Assembly: GCF_029269825.1 (NCBI RefSeq)
Contig: NZ_JARJHU010000003.1
Span: 472,475-536,474, forward strand
DNA length: 64,000 nt
DNA from: Pedobacter sp. JY14-1
Lineage (GTDB): Bacteria; Bacteroidota; Bacteroidia; Sphingobacteriales; Sphingobacteriaceae
Direction of reading: 5' to 3'
Below the pieces are notes generated by a model. It searched no databases and was not told the DNA's origin. It worked only from the letters and a program-made list of their open reading frames with translations. The translations under genes and the position numbers were made by a program. This document shows, piece by piece, positions 45,468 through 54,589 of the stretch; within the stretch, counting starts at the first letter, position 1, and the number at the start of each line of letters is the position of its first letter.

Positions 45468-45511
45468 CCATGCGCTTCCGCTTTTATTTTTGTGTCATTA
45501 ATAAAAGAGAT

Positions 45512-46351
45512 ATGGAAAACATCAGAACATGGTTTATTACGGGAGCTTCAAAGGGATTTGGTTTAAGTCTGGTCAGGCAATTACTCCTGGCTGGTCAGAA
45601 CGTTGTTGCTACTTCACGTGATGTCAATGCCCTGATCAATGCGGTTGGATTAGCAGGTCCCAATTTTCTTCCGCTCGAGGTTGATCTGGCCAACGAAGAC
45701 AGTGTCGGATGCGCTATGCACAAGGCAAATGCGGCGTTTAAGCGGATTGATGTGGTGATCAATAATGCTGGGTATGGCCTTGGGGGCAGCATTGAAGAAC
45801 TGAGCGATAAAGAAACACGCGATTGTTTTGAGATCAATGTCTTCGGAACCCTGAATGTCATCCGGACGGTGATGCCTTATATGCGGGCGCAGCTATCTGG
45901 ACGCATCATCAATATATCGTCTATTGCAGGTATCACCGCGACCACTGGCTGGGCGGTTTATGCGGCGACCAAGTTTTCTGTGGTGGGTTTATCCGAGGTG
46001 CTGGCTCAGGATGTCGCGGAATTCGGGGTTAAGGTGACTGTGGTTGCTCCCGGCGCCTTCAGGACAAGTTTCCTCGACAGTGGTTCGATCAGGACTGCGC
46101 AGCATACCATCCCGGAATATACTGCCGTTCATCAGACTCAGCAGCTCATGCTGGAGAAAGGCGGCGCACAGGATGGCGACCCGGAAAAAGCCGCTTCCGC
46201 GATCATTGACGTTGCACTTATGGAAAATCCCCCGCTGTACCTGTTGCTCGGCGAGGATGCTTATCAACGCGCAATGTCAAAATTAGAGCGACTGAAGTCG
46301 GAGTATCTGCTGAATGAGGAGTTGTCAAAAGCAATGGCTTATCATGGGTAA
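45512..46351 (+). CDS. short-chain dehydrogenase/reductase (SDR)
   Basis: 279 aa classical SDR. The nucleotide-binding motif is ITGASKGFG (TGxxxGxG), then NNAGYG, the catalytic Ser in NISSIAG and the YxxxK motif in YAATK. It uses NAD(P)H; the substrate is unknown. It lies after the AraC regulator gene, a common arrangement in Bacteroidota where the regulator controls the SDR. The Met at 45512 gives the normal N-terminus; a frame start 14 codons earlier has no support. Confidence 0.93.
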   Translation: MENIRTWFITGASKGFGLSLVRQLLLAGQNVVATSRDVNALINAVGLAGPNFLPLEVDLANEDSVGCAMHKANAAFKRIDVVINNAGYGLGGSIEELSDKETRDCFEINVFGTLNVIRTVMPYMRAQLSGRIINISSIAGITATTGWAVYAATKFSVVGLSEVLAQDVAEFGVKVTVVAPGAFRTSFLDSGSIRTAQHTIPEYTAVHQTQQLMLEKGGAQDGDPEKAASAIIDVALMENPPLYLLLGEDAYQRAMSKLERLKSEYLLNEELSKAMAYHG

Positions 46352-46369
46352 GTTTTTTATCTTGGCGGC

Positions 46370-47803
46370 ATGAAATTTTCAGCCTTTGTGTTTCTTGTCC
46401 TGTTTTTTGGTACAACAGCCGGTTTAAATGCGCAGTATCTGGATCAGCTGTCCAAGCAATTGTATCCGCCATCTGATCTTAAGAAGGATATAGATCTCGT
46501 ACAGACTACCCTGGAAAGAGAACACCCGAATTTATATTTGTACATCAGTAAACAAGCACTTGACTATAAATTTGACAGTTTACGAAAAGCCATAGACAAG
46601 CCTATTACAGCTACTGCACTATATATCAGGTTGCAGCGGGTGATCAGTAGTGTTGGCGACGGTCATCTGGTGCTGGAGATAGATTATTCGAAACTGACGC
46701 CGCAGGACATTGCCTTTTTGAAAAAGCCATCATTGCAGCACCCTATTTATCAGTTCGGCTACTATGTAACGGGGAAAAGGTTGTTTATCACGAAGAATTT
46801 ATCGGACGATCCGAAAAATGTGCGGGGTTCAGAGATCCTGAGCATCAATGGTGTGCCTGCTGCAAGATTGATCGATAGCTTAAATAGTTATATCACGGGA
46901 GATGGTTACAATACAACCTACAAGAGGCATTTAATGAATGCGGGTATTTTTGCAGAACGTTACCGTTTTTTGTTTCCCCAAAAAGATCCACTGGATATTT
47001 CACTCAAATCATCTGGAATTCTCCGGAAAATTAAGCTGGAGCCACGGCTGGAGAAGGGCTTCGACAGCATTGGCGGCGTGAAGCCGCCCAATACGGAATA
47101 TAAACTGCTTACGGCAGACAGCAATATCGCCTATCTGAAGATACGGACCTTTTATAACGGAAATGATTATGCCGGTTATCATGGCATTTTTGAAGACATC
47201 GGGAAACGTAAGTTAAAGACACTTATTATTGATTTACGGGGTAATACCGGCGGGGAGCTGGGCTGGGCAGCGAGTGTATACAGTCACCTCATCGATTCGC
47301 CGAAGTATTTTTATCGGCTTCCTCAGGAGTTAAAACAGCAGAAAGCGCTTTATGGTAACGAGCGGATACGAAGATGGATCGATAAATTATCCATATCGGA
47401 CTACGGTGTGATCCAACCTTATTCCACCACATTTAAAGGAAAGATCTATGTGTTGATTGATGGCGGTTCCTTTTCTTCGAGCGCCATACTTGCAGCGAAT
47501 TTAAAAGGTCTGAAAAACGTAACGCTTGTTGGGGAAGAGTCCGGGGGCAGTAAGAATGTCTTAACCGCGGGTGTGCAGAAGAGCATTACATTGCCTCATA
47601 GCCAGCTGTTGTTGCGTTATGGGGTTATCCCCGGATATTTTGGAGACATCAGCACTATCGATGGGAGGGGTGTTATGCCGGATGTTCCGGTTACTTACCA
47701 GGTCGAAGACTACCTTGCGGGTAAAGATCTGGAATTGGACTGGGTGCTTAAGGATATCGGGAAAAATGGGGGGCTAATATTAGGGGAGAACAAATGCGGA
47801 TGA
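46370..47803 (+). CDS. S41-family peptidase, secreted
   Basis: 477 aa with a signal peptide (LNAQ). Tail-specific protease-like fold: LIIDLRGNTGGELG, then the catalytic Ser in DGGSFSSSAILAANLKG, and the downstream GEESGGSKN. A PDZ domain is not clear. It starts 18 nt after the SDR gene and could share its transcript. The target proteins are unknown. A second S41 gene lies at 49199. Confidence 0.88.
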   Translation: MKFSAFVFLVLFFGTTAGLNAQYLDQLSKQLYPPSDLKKDIDLVQTTLEREHPNLYLYISKQALDYKFDSLRKAIDKPITATALYIRLQRVISSVGDGHLVLEIDYSKLTPQDIAFLKKPSLQHPIYQFGYYVTGKRLFITKNLSDDPKNVRGSEILSINGVPAARLIDSLNSYITGDGYNTTYKRHLMNAGIFAERYRFLFPQKDPLDISLKSSGILRKIKLEPRLEKGFDSIGGVKPPNTEYKLLTADSNIAYLKIRTFYNGNDYAGYHGIFEDIGKRKLKTLIIDLRGNTGGELGWAASVYSHLIDSPKYFYRLPQELKQQKALYGNERIRRWIDKLSISDYGVIQPYSTTFKGKIYVLIDGGSFSSSAILAANLKGLKNVTLVGEESGGSKNVLTAGVQKSITLPHSQLLLRYGVIPGYFGDISTIDGRGVMPDVPVTYQVEDYLAGKDLELDWVLKDIGKNGGLILGENKCG

Positions 47804-47836
47804 GACGTGTTTTTTAATGTAACAGCGATAAAAGTT

Positions 47837-48034
47837 ATGGCAAATAAAAAGATCACACCATCCACACCGATCAGTCCAAGGGACGGATTTGACAATACCG
47901 GAACCCAAGGTTATGATTCCTTAAGCGATGACGGCTTCACAGGTTCTTCGACAAAACCCGATGAAAATACGGATGATGAAAGTCATACCGGCAGTTCTTC
48001 TGAAGATTTTAAAATTGATTCAAAGGAATCATAA
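47837..48034 (+). CDS. small acidic Ser/Thr/Asp-rich protein, 65 aa
   Basis: 65 aa, strongly acidic and almost without hydrophobic residues after the first 15 (for example SLSDDGFTGSSTKPDENTDD). It appears intrinsically disordered. It has no signal peptide or cysteine. It lies 33 nt after the S41 gene. I do not recognise it. The frame may be real, since a frame this biased is unlikely to arise as a shadow. Confidence 0.45.
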   Translation: MANKKITPSTPISPRDGFDNTGTQGYDSLSDDGFTGSSTKPDENTDDESHTGSSSEDFKIDSKES

Positions 48035-48076
48035 TATCTGGTCGAAGTCGACTGAAGCTATCTAACCAAGAGTAGA

Positions 48077-49186
48077 TCATAAGTCGGGATGATATTCAAA
48101 CGGCAATTGATCACCGAGCCTCTTTTCTCCCCAAAAGCCTTCGATGAAAAAGGTATTGTAGTGACCGAGACTTCCCTTTTCATCAATCAAGGCTTCGTTT
48201 AAATAAAGCTTAAGTGAAGTGCCGCCATAATTCAGGAAAATATTCTCAGCTTCCGGGCTTGTATCGGATTTAATTTTGGAGGCTTTCCTGGGCTCGTAAT
48301 TTACATAAAGCCCGTTACTAAACTTTAGGGATACAAATGCTGAATCCACAATGTTAACAATGGTGTCAAATCTTACCGGTCTGGGATCAATGCTTAACTG
48401 GGTCGCTTGCATGGACTCATAGAAGGTTGATGAGAATACATGATGCGCCAGAAAGCCTTCCTTTAGCACTGTATTTTGGTAGACCGAGCGCAGGAAATGC
48501 ATGAAAGACCCGTAATAGACTTTTTTTCTATTTTCCTGCCACTTGAGCTTTTCCTTTTTTGTGCCGTTCAGCTCTTCAAAAACCGCTTGACCGTCGTAAA
48601 TTGTAATGGTTGTAGCAACGTTAAATTGAAACGTTTTAAGCAGGTATTTAATCCGGTATCCTAAAGCCCTGTTTTCTACAATCAGAAAATCATCGGTTGA
48701 TGCCTTAAGTAACCCTTCTTTTTTATTAAAGCCAAATTTGATTATGCTGTCATTGAGTATTTTGCAATCCTTGGCGTTTTTTGATGTTCCTAAAAAGCTC
48801 TTTTTAAACAACTTGTAATTTTTGTCCCTGTCCGTGTCCGGGCTGATAACGATTTCATCCAGCGCGAAGGTTTTTTCCTTCAGGACAACATCAAGTACCA
48901 CATTTTTATTTACTAACTGTACCTCCTGAACATAAGAAAAGTAACCGAGCATGTTTACGACTAAAGGAAATGTTCCAATTGCTAACTTTTCAAATTTGAA
49001 TTTACCCTCTTCATCGGTTACGGTTATCTTTTGGGATCCATTGATAAATACGGTTGCTGATTTTAAAGCCTCTCCTTTTTCATTCAGTACCCGACCTTCA
49101 ATATTAAAAGAAGATTGCGCATTAACTAACAGCACCTGAAAGGAAGCGAAAAGAAACAATAGAAGTGTCTTGATTGAAGTTGTCAT
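48077..49186 (-). CDS. secreted carboxypeptidase-regulatory-like (CarboxypepD_reg) protein
   Basis: 369 aa, signal peptide ending near NAQ. Residues about 27-110 form a CarboxypepD_reg-like beta-sandwich (IEGRVLNEKGEALKSATVF). The remaining 260 residues resemble the C-terminal part of Bacteroidota proteins with this domain, often of unknown function. There is no plug or barrel. It probably acts in the periplasm or at the surface. It is close (12 nt) to the S41 gene upstream on the minus strand, so both may be one unit. Confidence 0.8.
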   Translation of the reverse strand: MTTSIKTLLLFLFASFQVLLVNAQSSFNIEGRVLNEKGEALKSATVFINGSQKITVTDEEGKFKFEKLAIGTFPLVVNMLGYFSYVQEVQLVNKNVVLDVVLKEKTFALDEIVISPDTDRDKNYKLFKKSFLGTSKNAKDCKILNDSIIKFGFNKKEGLLKASTDDFLIVENRALGYRIKYLLKTFQFNVATTITIYDGQAVFEELNGTKKEKLKWQENRKKVYYGSFMHFLRSVYQNTVLKEGFLAHHVFSSTFYESMQATQLSIDPRPVRFDTIVNIVDSAFVSLKFSNGLYVNYEPRKASKIKSDTSPEAENIFLNYGGTSLKLYLNEALIDEKGSLGHYNTFFIEGFWGEKRLGDQLPFEYHPDL

Positions 49187-49198
49187 GTCCCCGGAAAG

Positions 49199-50440
49199 TT
49201 ATATGCCAATAAGCGCCATCACCTGTGAGATCCAATCGGAAGATTCATTGAGCGGTATGTCCGGGGCGATTCCAACTTCTTCATACCGGAGGTAATTTCC
49301 GGTGTCTTTCATGTCGGTGTTGTACAGCTGGAAGCGGCCGCTCGGCAGGGTAACCGGATCGCCATAGTTTTTCCCGTAGGCGATTACCCCAGCAGTGGTT
49401 TCTCCGTAGACCTTAACGTTCTTCCGACCTTTCAGCTTCAGCGTAAACTGCTCGGCATTGCTCATCACAAAGCGATTGACGAGGATGTGTACCCTTCCAT
49501 GCCTGGCATAGGTACGGATAAGCTTTAAGAACTGTTCTGAACAGCGGTCGCCACCACCGCTATTGCCCCGAAGGTCAACAATCAGATCGGGTGCGGAAAG
49601 GGAATCTTTGACCTGGTCATGAAATGCTTTAGCGACTTTGAGGTTACTGTTTGAAGACTGAAAGCTGCCAAGGTGGAGGTATTGAAATTTTCCAGAAAGC
49701 TTTCCGTAAGTAAATGGTTTGGTGTTCCATAGTTCAGCCCGAGTGGATGCGCCGGGTTTTCTTAACTCCAACCGGCTGAAGATGCCCTTCTGGAAACCGA
49801 TGTCACGGCTGTAGATCAGGCTCTTTGTGATTGGGCTGACGTAGACACCCCGGAACTTGTCTTTGGAGTGCTCGCGGAAAATTCCGAAAATCTCACCAGG
49901 CCTGGAGTTTCTGAAACCTGGAGATAAGCATGCCGCCACCAGGCTGTCGCGGACTTTAGTACGGAAGATGCCAACCGTTCCAAACTTACCTGCTGAATAG
50001 ATTCCTTCGATGCTGTCCAAGGGCATTTTTTGCAATGCGTGTTGCAGTGAATCCAGGTTTAGCGTCACGAAGCTAACCTTCTTGAAAGCAGGTGTATGCT
50101 GATAAGCACTGATATAGGCAGAATCCTGCAGCTTGTCCATGCTGACGGTCCGGTCCCAAACCTGCCAGAATCCGAGATGCATGTCTCTGATGGGGCCAAG
50201 GAGTCTTGAGAAGTGATAAAATGTATCTAATGCGGATGGTCCGATCGATGCGGATTTTAGTTCCTGAAAAAGTAGGTCATACGCTTTTTTCCTTTCGCCC
50301 CTGATCTGATCGCGGTATCCGGGCGTTTTCTGAAGCGCAAGGTTAAGGGCTTCAAGGTCCTTCAAATGCAGATCCTGATCTTGACCTACAGCGTGAAAAG
50401 AAAGCAAGGTTAAGGTAATCAGGGTGATGATCAATTTCAT
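49199..50440 (-). CDS. S41-family peptidase, secreted (second)
   Basis: 413 aa with a signal peptide (HAVGQ). S41 features: LIVDLRGNSGGGDRC, then the Ser in RFVMSNAEQFTLKL, then VYGETTAGVIAYGK. The catalytic Ser is in SNAEQF rather than the GGSFSSS form seen at 46370, so the two S41 genes belong to different subgroups. The first 100 residues are helical. It probably shares a transcript with the CarboxypepD_reg gene downstream. Confidence 0.85.
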   Translation of the reverse strand: MKLIITLITLTLLSFHAVGQDQDLHLKDLEALNLALQKTPGYRDQIRGERKKAYDLLFQELKSASIGPSALDTFYHFSRLLGPIRDMHLGFWQVWDRTVSMDKLQDSAYISAYQHTPAFKKVSFVTLNLDSLQHALQKMPLDSIEGIYSAGKFGTVGIFRTKVRDSLVAACLSPGFRNSRPGEIFGIFREHSKDKFRGVYVSPITKSLIYSRDIGFQKGIFSRLELRKPGASTRAELWNTKPFTYGKLSGKFQYLHLGSFQSSNSNLKVAKAFHDQVKDSLSAPDLIVDLRGNSGGGDRCSEQFLKLIRTYARHGRVHILVNRFVMSNAEQFTLKLKGRKNVKVYGETTAGVIAYGKNYGDPVTLPSGRFQLYNTDMKDTGNYLRYEEVGIAPDIPLNESSDWISQVMALIGI

Positions 50441-50617
50441 GGCGTTAATTTGGTTCTGAAGCTAATATCGGAAAATTCCTGAGCTTCTTCTGACTCTTTT
50501 GCTGAGGCCTTAAATTAATGGACTGCTAAGTTTGGACTGCCTTAAATCTGAATTCTGGATGGCCGGGGTCGCTTCGTTAATCGCTTATTTTGAGGAGAAA
50601 TTAAAAGATATACAATT

Positions 50618-51361
50618 ATGAAAATCTTAGTAGTCGGAGGGACAGGCCTTGTGGGCAGGGGTGTTTGTGAAAAATTAGCAAATGCTGGTCATGATGTTGT
50701 CGCAGGATCGCCTTCTGCCGGTATTGATGTCCTGACAGGGGAAGGGCTGGCCGGTGCGGTGGCCGGAACGGATATCGTCATTGATCTTTCCAATTCCAGT
50801 TCACCGGAAGCGAATGTGGCACTGGAGTTCTTCCGCGCTGCCGCGAAGAACCTGATTGCTGCAGAACAATCTGCGCATATCAAACACCACCTGGTGCTTT
50901 CCATTGTCGGAACGGACGAGGCACAGCATATCGGTTACCTGAAGGCTAAAAAATCCCAGGAGGATGCGGTTATTGCATCCGGAATTCCCTATACCATTAT
51001 CCGCTCGACCCAGTTTCATGAACATACCAGTACGATCATCGCTGTTCAGGGAGAAGGCAAGGATGTCCATGTGTCTACGGTTGACTATCAGCCAATTGCC
51101 TTGGCAGATGTAGTGGATTACGTCGTGAGGTTTGCTCTGCAACAGCCGAAAAACAGCATTGTAGAGATCGCCGGGCCTGATCGCGGGCCGATGACGGAAT
51201 TCGTGGAAAGTTACCTTAGGCAAACAGGCGAAGATAAAGTCCTTGTCCCTAACCAGGATAACAAATACATGTTCGAAGACATTGCAAGGTCGCTTCTGGT
51301 GCCTGCAGGTGAGTTCTTTCCCGGAAAGATCAGGTTTGAGGATTGGGTAAGGCAAGCTTAA
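50618..51361 (+). CDS. NmrA-like/atypical SDR NAD(P)-binding protein
   Basis: 247 aa. The dinucleotide-binding motif VVGGTGLVGRGV (GxxGxxG) is at the N-terminus. The family signature YTIIRSTQFHEH follows, typical of NmrA/atypical SDR proteins that bind NAD(P) and often act as redox sensors or quinone reductases. The catalytic YxxxK is absent. Its last base abuts the last base of the MocR gene on the other strand, so the two are convergent. Confidence 0.88.
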   Translation: MKILVVGGTGLVGRGVCEKLANAGHDVVAGSPSAGIDVLTGEGLAGAVAGTDIVIDLSNSSSPEANVALEFFRAAAKNLIAAEQSAHIKHHLVLSIVGTDEAQHIGYLKAKKSQEDAVIASGIPYTIIRSTQFHEHTSTIIAVQGEGKDVHVSTVDYQPIALADVVDYVVRFALQQPKNSIVEIAGPDRGPMTEFVESYLRQTGEDKVLVPNQDNKYMFEDIARSLLVPAGEFFPGKIRFEDWVRQA

Positions 51362-52837
51362 TCATCGCGATTCCTTCAGGGCCCGGGCGAAAGTCTGCAG
51401 TTCGTTTGCATTCAATGACGCAAAGCCAAATCTTACGCCGTTGACATGATCGTTGTATCGGAAAACACTGCCGTCGTTCAAATAAATCCCTCTGGAACCC
51501 ATTCTTCCGGCGAGGTCGGGCACGGAATATCCGGGGTCAAACTTTGTCCAGACAGCCATACCTCCCTGCGGAGGTGTGAAGGTGACCAGGTCGCCCAGAC
51601 AGGCGGTCAGTACCGCGCAAAAGTCGTCGCGCCGCTTTCTGTACAGCTTTACAGATTTTCTCAGGTGTCGCTGCATCTCGCCATTATGGAATAGGTGGGC
51701 AACGGATTCTTCGAACAACACATCGCCACGGATTTCCAGCATCTGCTTCAGCCTGGCTGCCTGCCAAACAAAATCTTCACCGCCGATGAGGTAACCCAGA
51801 CGGACGGTGGGCGCCAATGTCTTAGAGATCGAGCCGACGTAAAGAACATATCCTTTGTGGTCTGCGCTGGCCAGGGGTAGTATAGGGGCGTTTTCATAGT
51901 GGAAATCATAGTCGTAGTCGTCTTCGATCACTGGCAGGTGGTAGCGGCGAATGAGGTCCAGGAGCTTCACCCGTCGCTCTGCACTTAGGGTAACCGTCGT
52001 TGGATGATGGTGATGCGGAATGATATAAAGGAGGTTCGGCTTTGATTGTTTGCAGATGTCCTCAATAGCGTCGACATCAATACCGTCCTGATCAACTTTA
52101 ACTCTGATCAGCTTTGCGCCCAACTGCCCAAAAAGCCTGTCCACCAGGACGTAGTTCGGATCCCCTACGATCACCGAATCACCTGGACGCAGGATCATGC
52201 TGGCAGCAACAGAAATCGCAAGTTGTGCCCCATGCGTGACCAGAACTTGTTCGGGGCTGATGTGCAAGGCCCTGGTCCTGGACAGGAATAACGCGAGTTC
52301 AGTTCTCAATGTTTCGCTGCCGGAAGTACTGCCGGTCAACAGTCTGGCATGGAGGCCGGTTTTTTGTGAAAGATACTTGTACCGGTCGATGATCAGGTCT
52401 AAGGGGGCTAATCTGGCATCTGGATAACCATCATTGATCATCAGCTGATAGGGTTTCAACTCCCTGGTAACAGGTTGACGCAGGGCGATCTGCTTGTAGA
52501 AGTTCTCCTGTTCAGTGGTGGTCTGTTGTGCTGAAGGAACAGCTTCAAAAGTCTTAGGCCTGGTCAGCGGCAGGCTCATGGAAACAAAATTGCCTTTCCT
52601 CCCGATCCCTTCCAGCCAGCCCTGGATTTGCAATTCTTCATAAGCTGCAACTACTGTGGTGCGGTTAAGTTTCACCATTGATGCCATGTCGCGACTTGGT
52701 GGTAACTGGTATCCGGGCCTGATTTGTCCATTTTTTATCAGGTCGATCAAAGCATTTGCAAGCTGCCTGTATATTGGAGTTGCAGATTGCCTGTCGATGG
52801 TAATGAGTGTGCCGAAGGGAAGTGTCTGGGCTGTCAT
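51362..52837 (-). CDS. MocR/PdxR-family regulator (GntR wHTH plus aminotransferase fold)
   Basis: 491 aa. An N-terminal GntR-type winged helix (about 15-85: ALIDLIKNGQIRPGYQLPPS, LNRTTVVAAYEELQIQGWL) is joined to a fold-I aminotransferase domain. The PLP lysine is in VGSISKTLAPTVRLGYL, with YDYDFHYENAPILPL nearby. MocR proteins bind PLP and regulate vitamin B6, GABA or taurine genes. A candidate operator dyad lies upstream at 52908. Confidence 0.9.
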   Translation of the reverse strand: MTAQTLPFGTLITIDRQSATPIYRQLANALIDLIKNGQIRPGYQLPPSRDMASMVKLNRTTVVAAYEELQIQGWLEGIGRKGNFVSMSLPLTRPKTFEAVPSAQQTTTEQENFYKQIALRQPVTRELKPYQLMINDGYPDARLAPLDLIIDRYKYLSQKTGLHARLLTGSTSGSETLRTELALFLSRTRALHISPEQVLVTHGAQLAISVAASMILRPGDSVIVGDPNYVLVDRLFGQLGAKLIRVKVDQDGIDVDAIEDICKQSKPNLLYIIPHHHHPTTVTLSAERRVKLLDLIRRYHLPVIEDDYDYDFHYENAPILPLASADHKGYVLYVGSISKTLAPTVRLGYLIGGEDFVWQAARLKQMLEIRGDVLFEESVAHLFHNGEMQRHLRKSVKLYRKRRDDFCAVLTACLGDLVTFTPPQGGMAVWTKFDPGYSVPDLAGRMGSRGIYLNDGSVFRYNDHVNGVRFGFASLNANELQTFARALKESR

Positions 52838-52907
52838 TCGGTATAATTTTACGAAAAATCACAGGTTTGGCAAATTGGTGGTTTCCCTTTAAAGCTGAAA
52901 GCAGCAG

Positions 52908-52924
52908 CATTTTCATTGAAAATG
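52908..52924. promoter_or_regulatory. dyad upstream of the MocR regulator gene
   Basis: CATTTTC-ATT-GAAAATG, perfect 7-bp arms with a 3-nt loop, in the upstream region of the MocR gene. ACATTTTCGG at 52936-52945 repeats one arm. It may be an autoregulatory site. The stretch 52838-53065 otherwise holds no gene I can support. Confidence 0.35.
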
Positions 52925-53065
52925 TGTCAGATTGTACATTTTCGGGCTCTCGTCATCGCGAGAATGCGCAGCTTTTGTATTAGTATCAAATATCGTTGAT
53001 AATACCGAGTATTCGGGACTTTTTTGTAGATATACTTCATTTATCAATATTCTCAATTATGAATT

Positions 53066-53536
53066 ATGAAAGAAGCATATTTTCTAAGAGGAGGGATTAA
53101 TGTGGGATGTTTTAGACAGTTCGGATATCGTTGCTGGGATGCCATTGGTAAAACGCTTAACCTTTTGGAAAGCAAAATGGCTTTTTTCCCCAAGGAAGCA
53201 AACAACCAATTCGATGACCGGCAAATGTTTATACGTTACCAGATTATGATATCAGATGAACAGTAAATATTTATAAATTACTACCTTGAAGTACTTAATT
53301 TCGATTACCCTGCTTCAAAAAGAGACTTTCTTAAAGCATATAATGAACGGATATCACATTCGCTGAATTTACACAGGGGAGTTGAAAAATCTATGAAAAG
53401 TACCGCTGGTCTGCTGAACGGGGCAATGAGTTTTTGGGTTACTATATAAGAAATATTGAAACACTGGCCGGAATTAAATGAAGAAGGCTATCTGGCAAAA
53501 GTTGAAGCATTAAAGATTAACTTAATGGAATGCTAA
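53066..53536 (+). pseudogene. decayed gene with two in-frame stops at the island edge
   Basis: One reading frame (157 codons) from ATG at 53066 to TAA at 53534-53536 keeps coding-like sequence but is interrupted by TAA at 53264-53266 and again at 53447-53449. The three parts read well: FFPKEANNQFDDRQMFIRYQ, then YLEVLNFDYPASKRDFLKAY with HSLNLHRGVEKS, then HWPELNEEGYLAKVEALKIN. No frame shift is needed. I do not recognise the family. Between 53537 and 53629 nothing is seen. Confidence 0.5.
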
Positions 53537-53629
53537 ATATTTTCCTGTTCTTATGGCGGACAGCAAGAGATTCATGTTTTGCAGAAGTTCAACTTCGGTA
53601 GCCAGATCCCAACTTTTATAGTTAAGGAA

Positions 53630-54412
53630 TCAGGACCTGGCTTCAACTGCTTTAGAAAATAAATATGCTATATGTCTCCTTGCATTCTCAATACTTTCGT
53701 TAGCGCATCCTGAATAAACTGAATCATAATTTTGCGGTTTTTTATTTGATCTCCACGTCCCACAGTGGAAATGCGCAGCATATTTTCCAAAGTGACAAGA
53801 AATTTCATGGTGTTGTTGACTTTCGCAATATCGATCATCGTTTGTCAAAAAAACTGTATTTGGAAACGTCTTTTTGGTAGCATGATATACATCAGTCATT
53901 AAACCTGGGCCTGTTGTTTCTAAAATGTCATTCTCACCAACTACGACGTTGCTAGAGCGCAAAATAGCTTCATGCAAATAATATAGCCAGAATAAATGAC
54001 CCGCATTCCCACCAAACATATAATTGGCAACTCTCAGTGCATGTTTGTCGCCGTAGAGTTTTAAATCTTCCTGACTTAGTGTTTTTTCTTCTCCTAGAAC
54101 CAGATCGTAAGGAAGCAATGCATCCAAATTGTTGTACAAATACATATCCATATCTAAGTAAAAGCCTCCAAATAGATATACTAATAGCACTCTTAGTATG
54201 TCTGCTTTCTGTACAGTATGAGTGTAGCTGTTATACCAATCAAAAAGCTCAGGGCAATTGACATGAATAATTTGTGACGCTTCATCCTCACCATATGTAT
54301 TGATCTGCCAGTCGGGATGATAGTCGTGAATGCGTTTCACACATTTTGTAAATATCTCTGGTAGTACTTCGTCTTTGTTTAAGAAAATTAGATGAATAAT
54401 TTTCGCTGCCAT
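53630..54412 (-). CDS. GT32-like (DXD) glycosyltransferase
   Basis: 260 aa, no signal peptide. IPKIIHLIF-type start (KIIHLIFLNKD), then KADILRVLLVYLFGGFYLDM with the D87-x-D89 nucleotide-sugar motif. This is typical of the GT32/TcdA-like sugar transferase family, which uses UDP- or GDP-sugars. The acceptor is unknown; in this context it may be a peptide or cell-surface glycan. It is divergent from the next genes and visibly richer in A+T than genes before 52.8 kb. Confidence 0.85.
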   Translation of the reverse strand: MAAKIIHLIFLNKDEVLPEIFTKCVKRIHDYHPDWQINTYGEDEASQIIHVNCPELFDWYNSYTHTVQKADILRVLLVYLFGGFYLDMDMYLYNNLDALLPYDLVLGEEKTLSQEDLKLYGDKHALRVANYMFGGNAGHLFWLYYLHEAILRSSNVVVGENDILETTGPGLMTDVYHATKKTFPNTVFLTNDDRYCESQQHHEISCHFGKYAAHFHCGTWRSNKKPQNYDSVYSGCANESIENARRHIAYLFSKAVEARS

Positions 54413-54589
54413 AAGCGCATCGTCTTTTTAGTATATTAACTTTTTAATAATGCCTTTGAGATTCAAATGTCTTCGATATCCATACAGCCTTTTATGTTAT
54501 ATTTCACAACTCAATTTAGCTTTTATTTTCTTACATTTAGATATAATTTCACAATATTAAATCTATTTAAAATTTCATAAAACTAAGTT

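Noticed and set aside
45485-45492. TATTTTTG as -7 box for the SDR gene
   Set aside because: No TTTG lies at the required 19-20 nt upstream; the nearest is 32 nt away.
54450-54560. 36-codon ORF in the gap between the GT32-like gene and the metallopeptidase
   Set aside because: It lacks leader and core features of a RiPP precursor. It looks like AT-rich noise.
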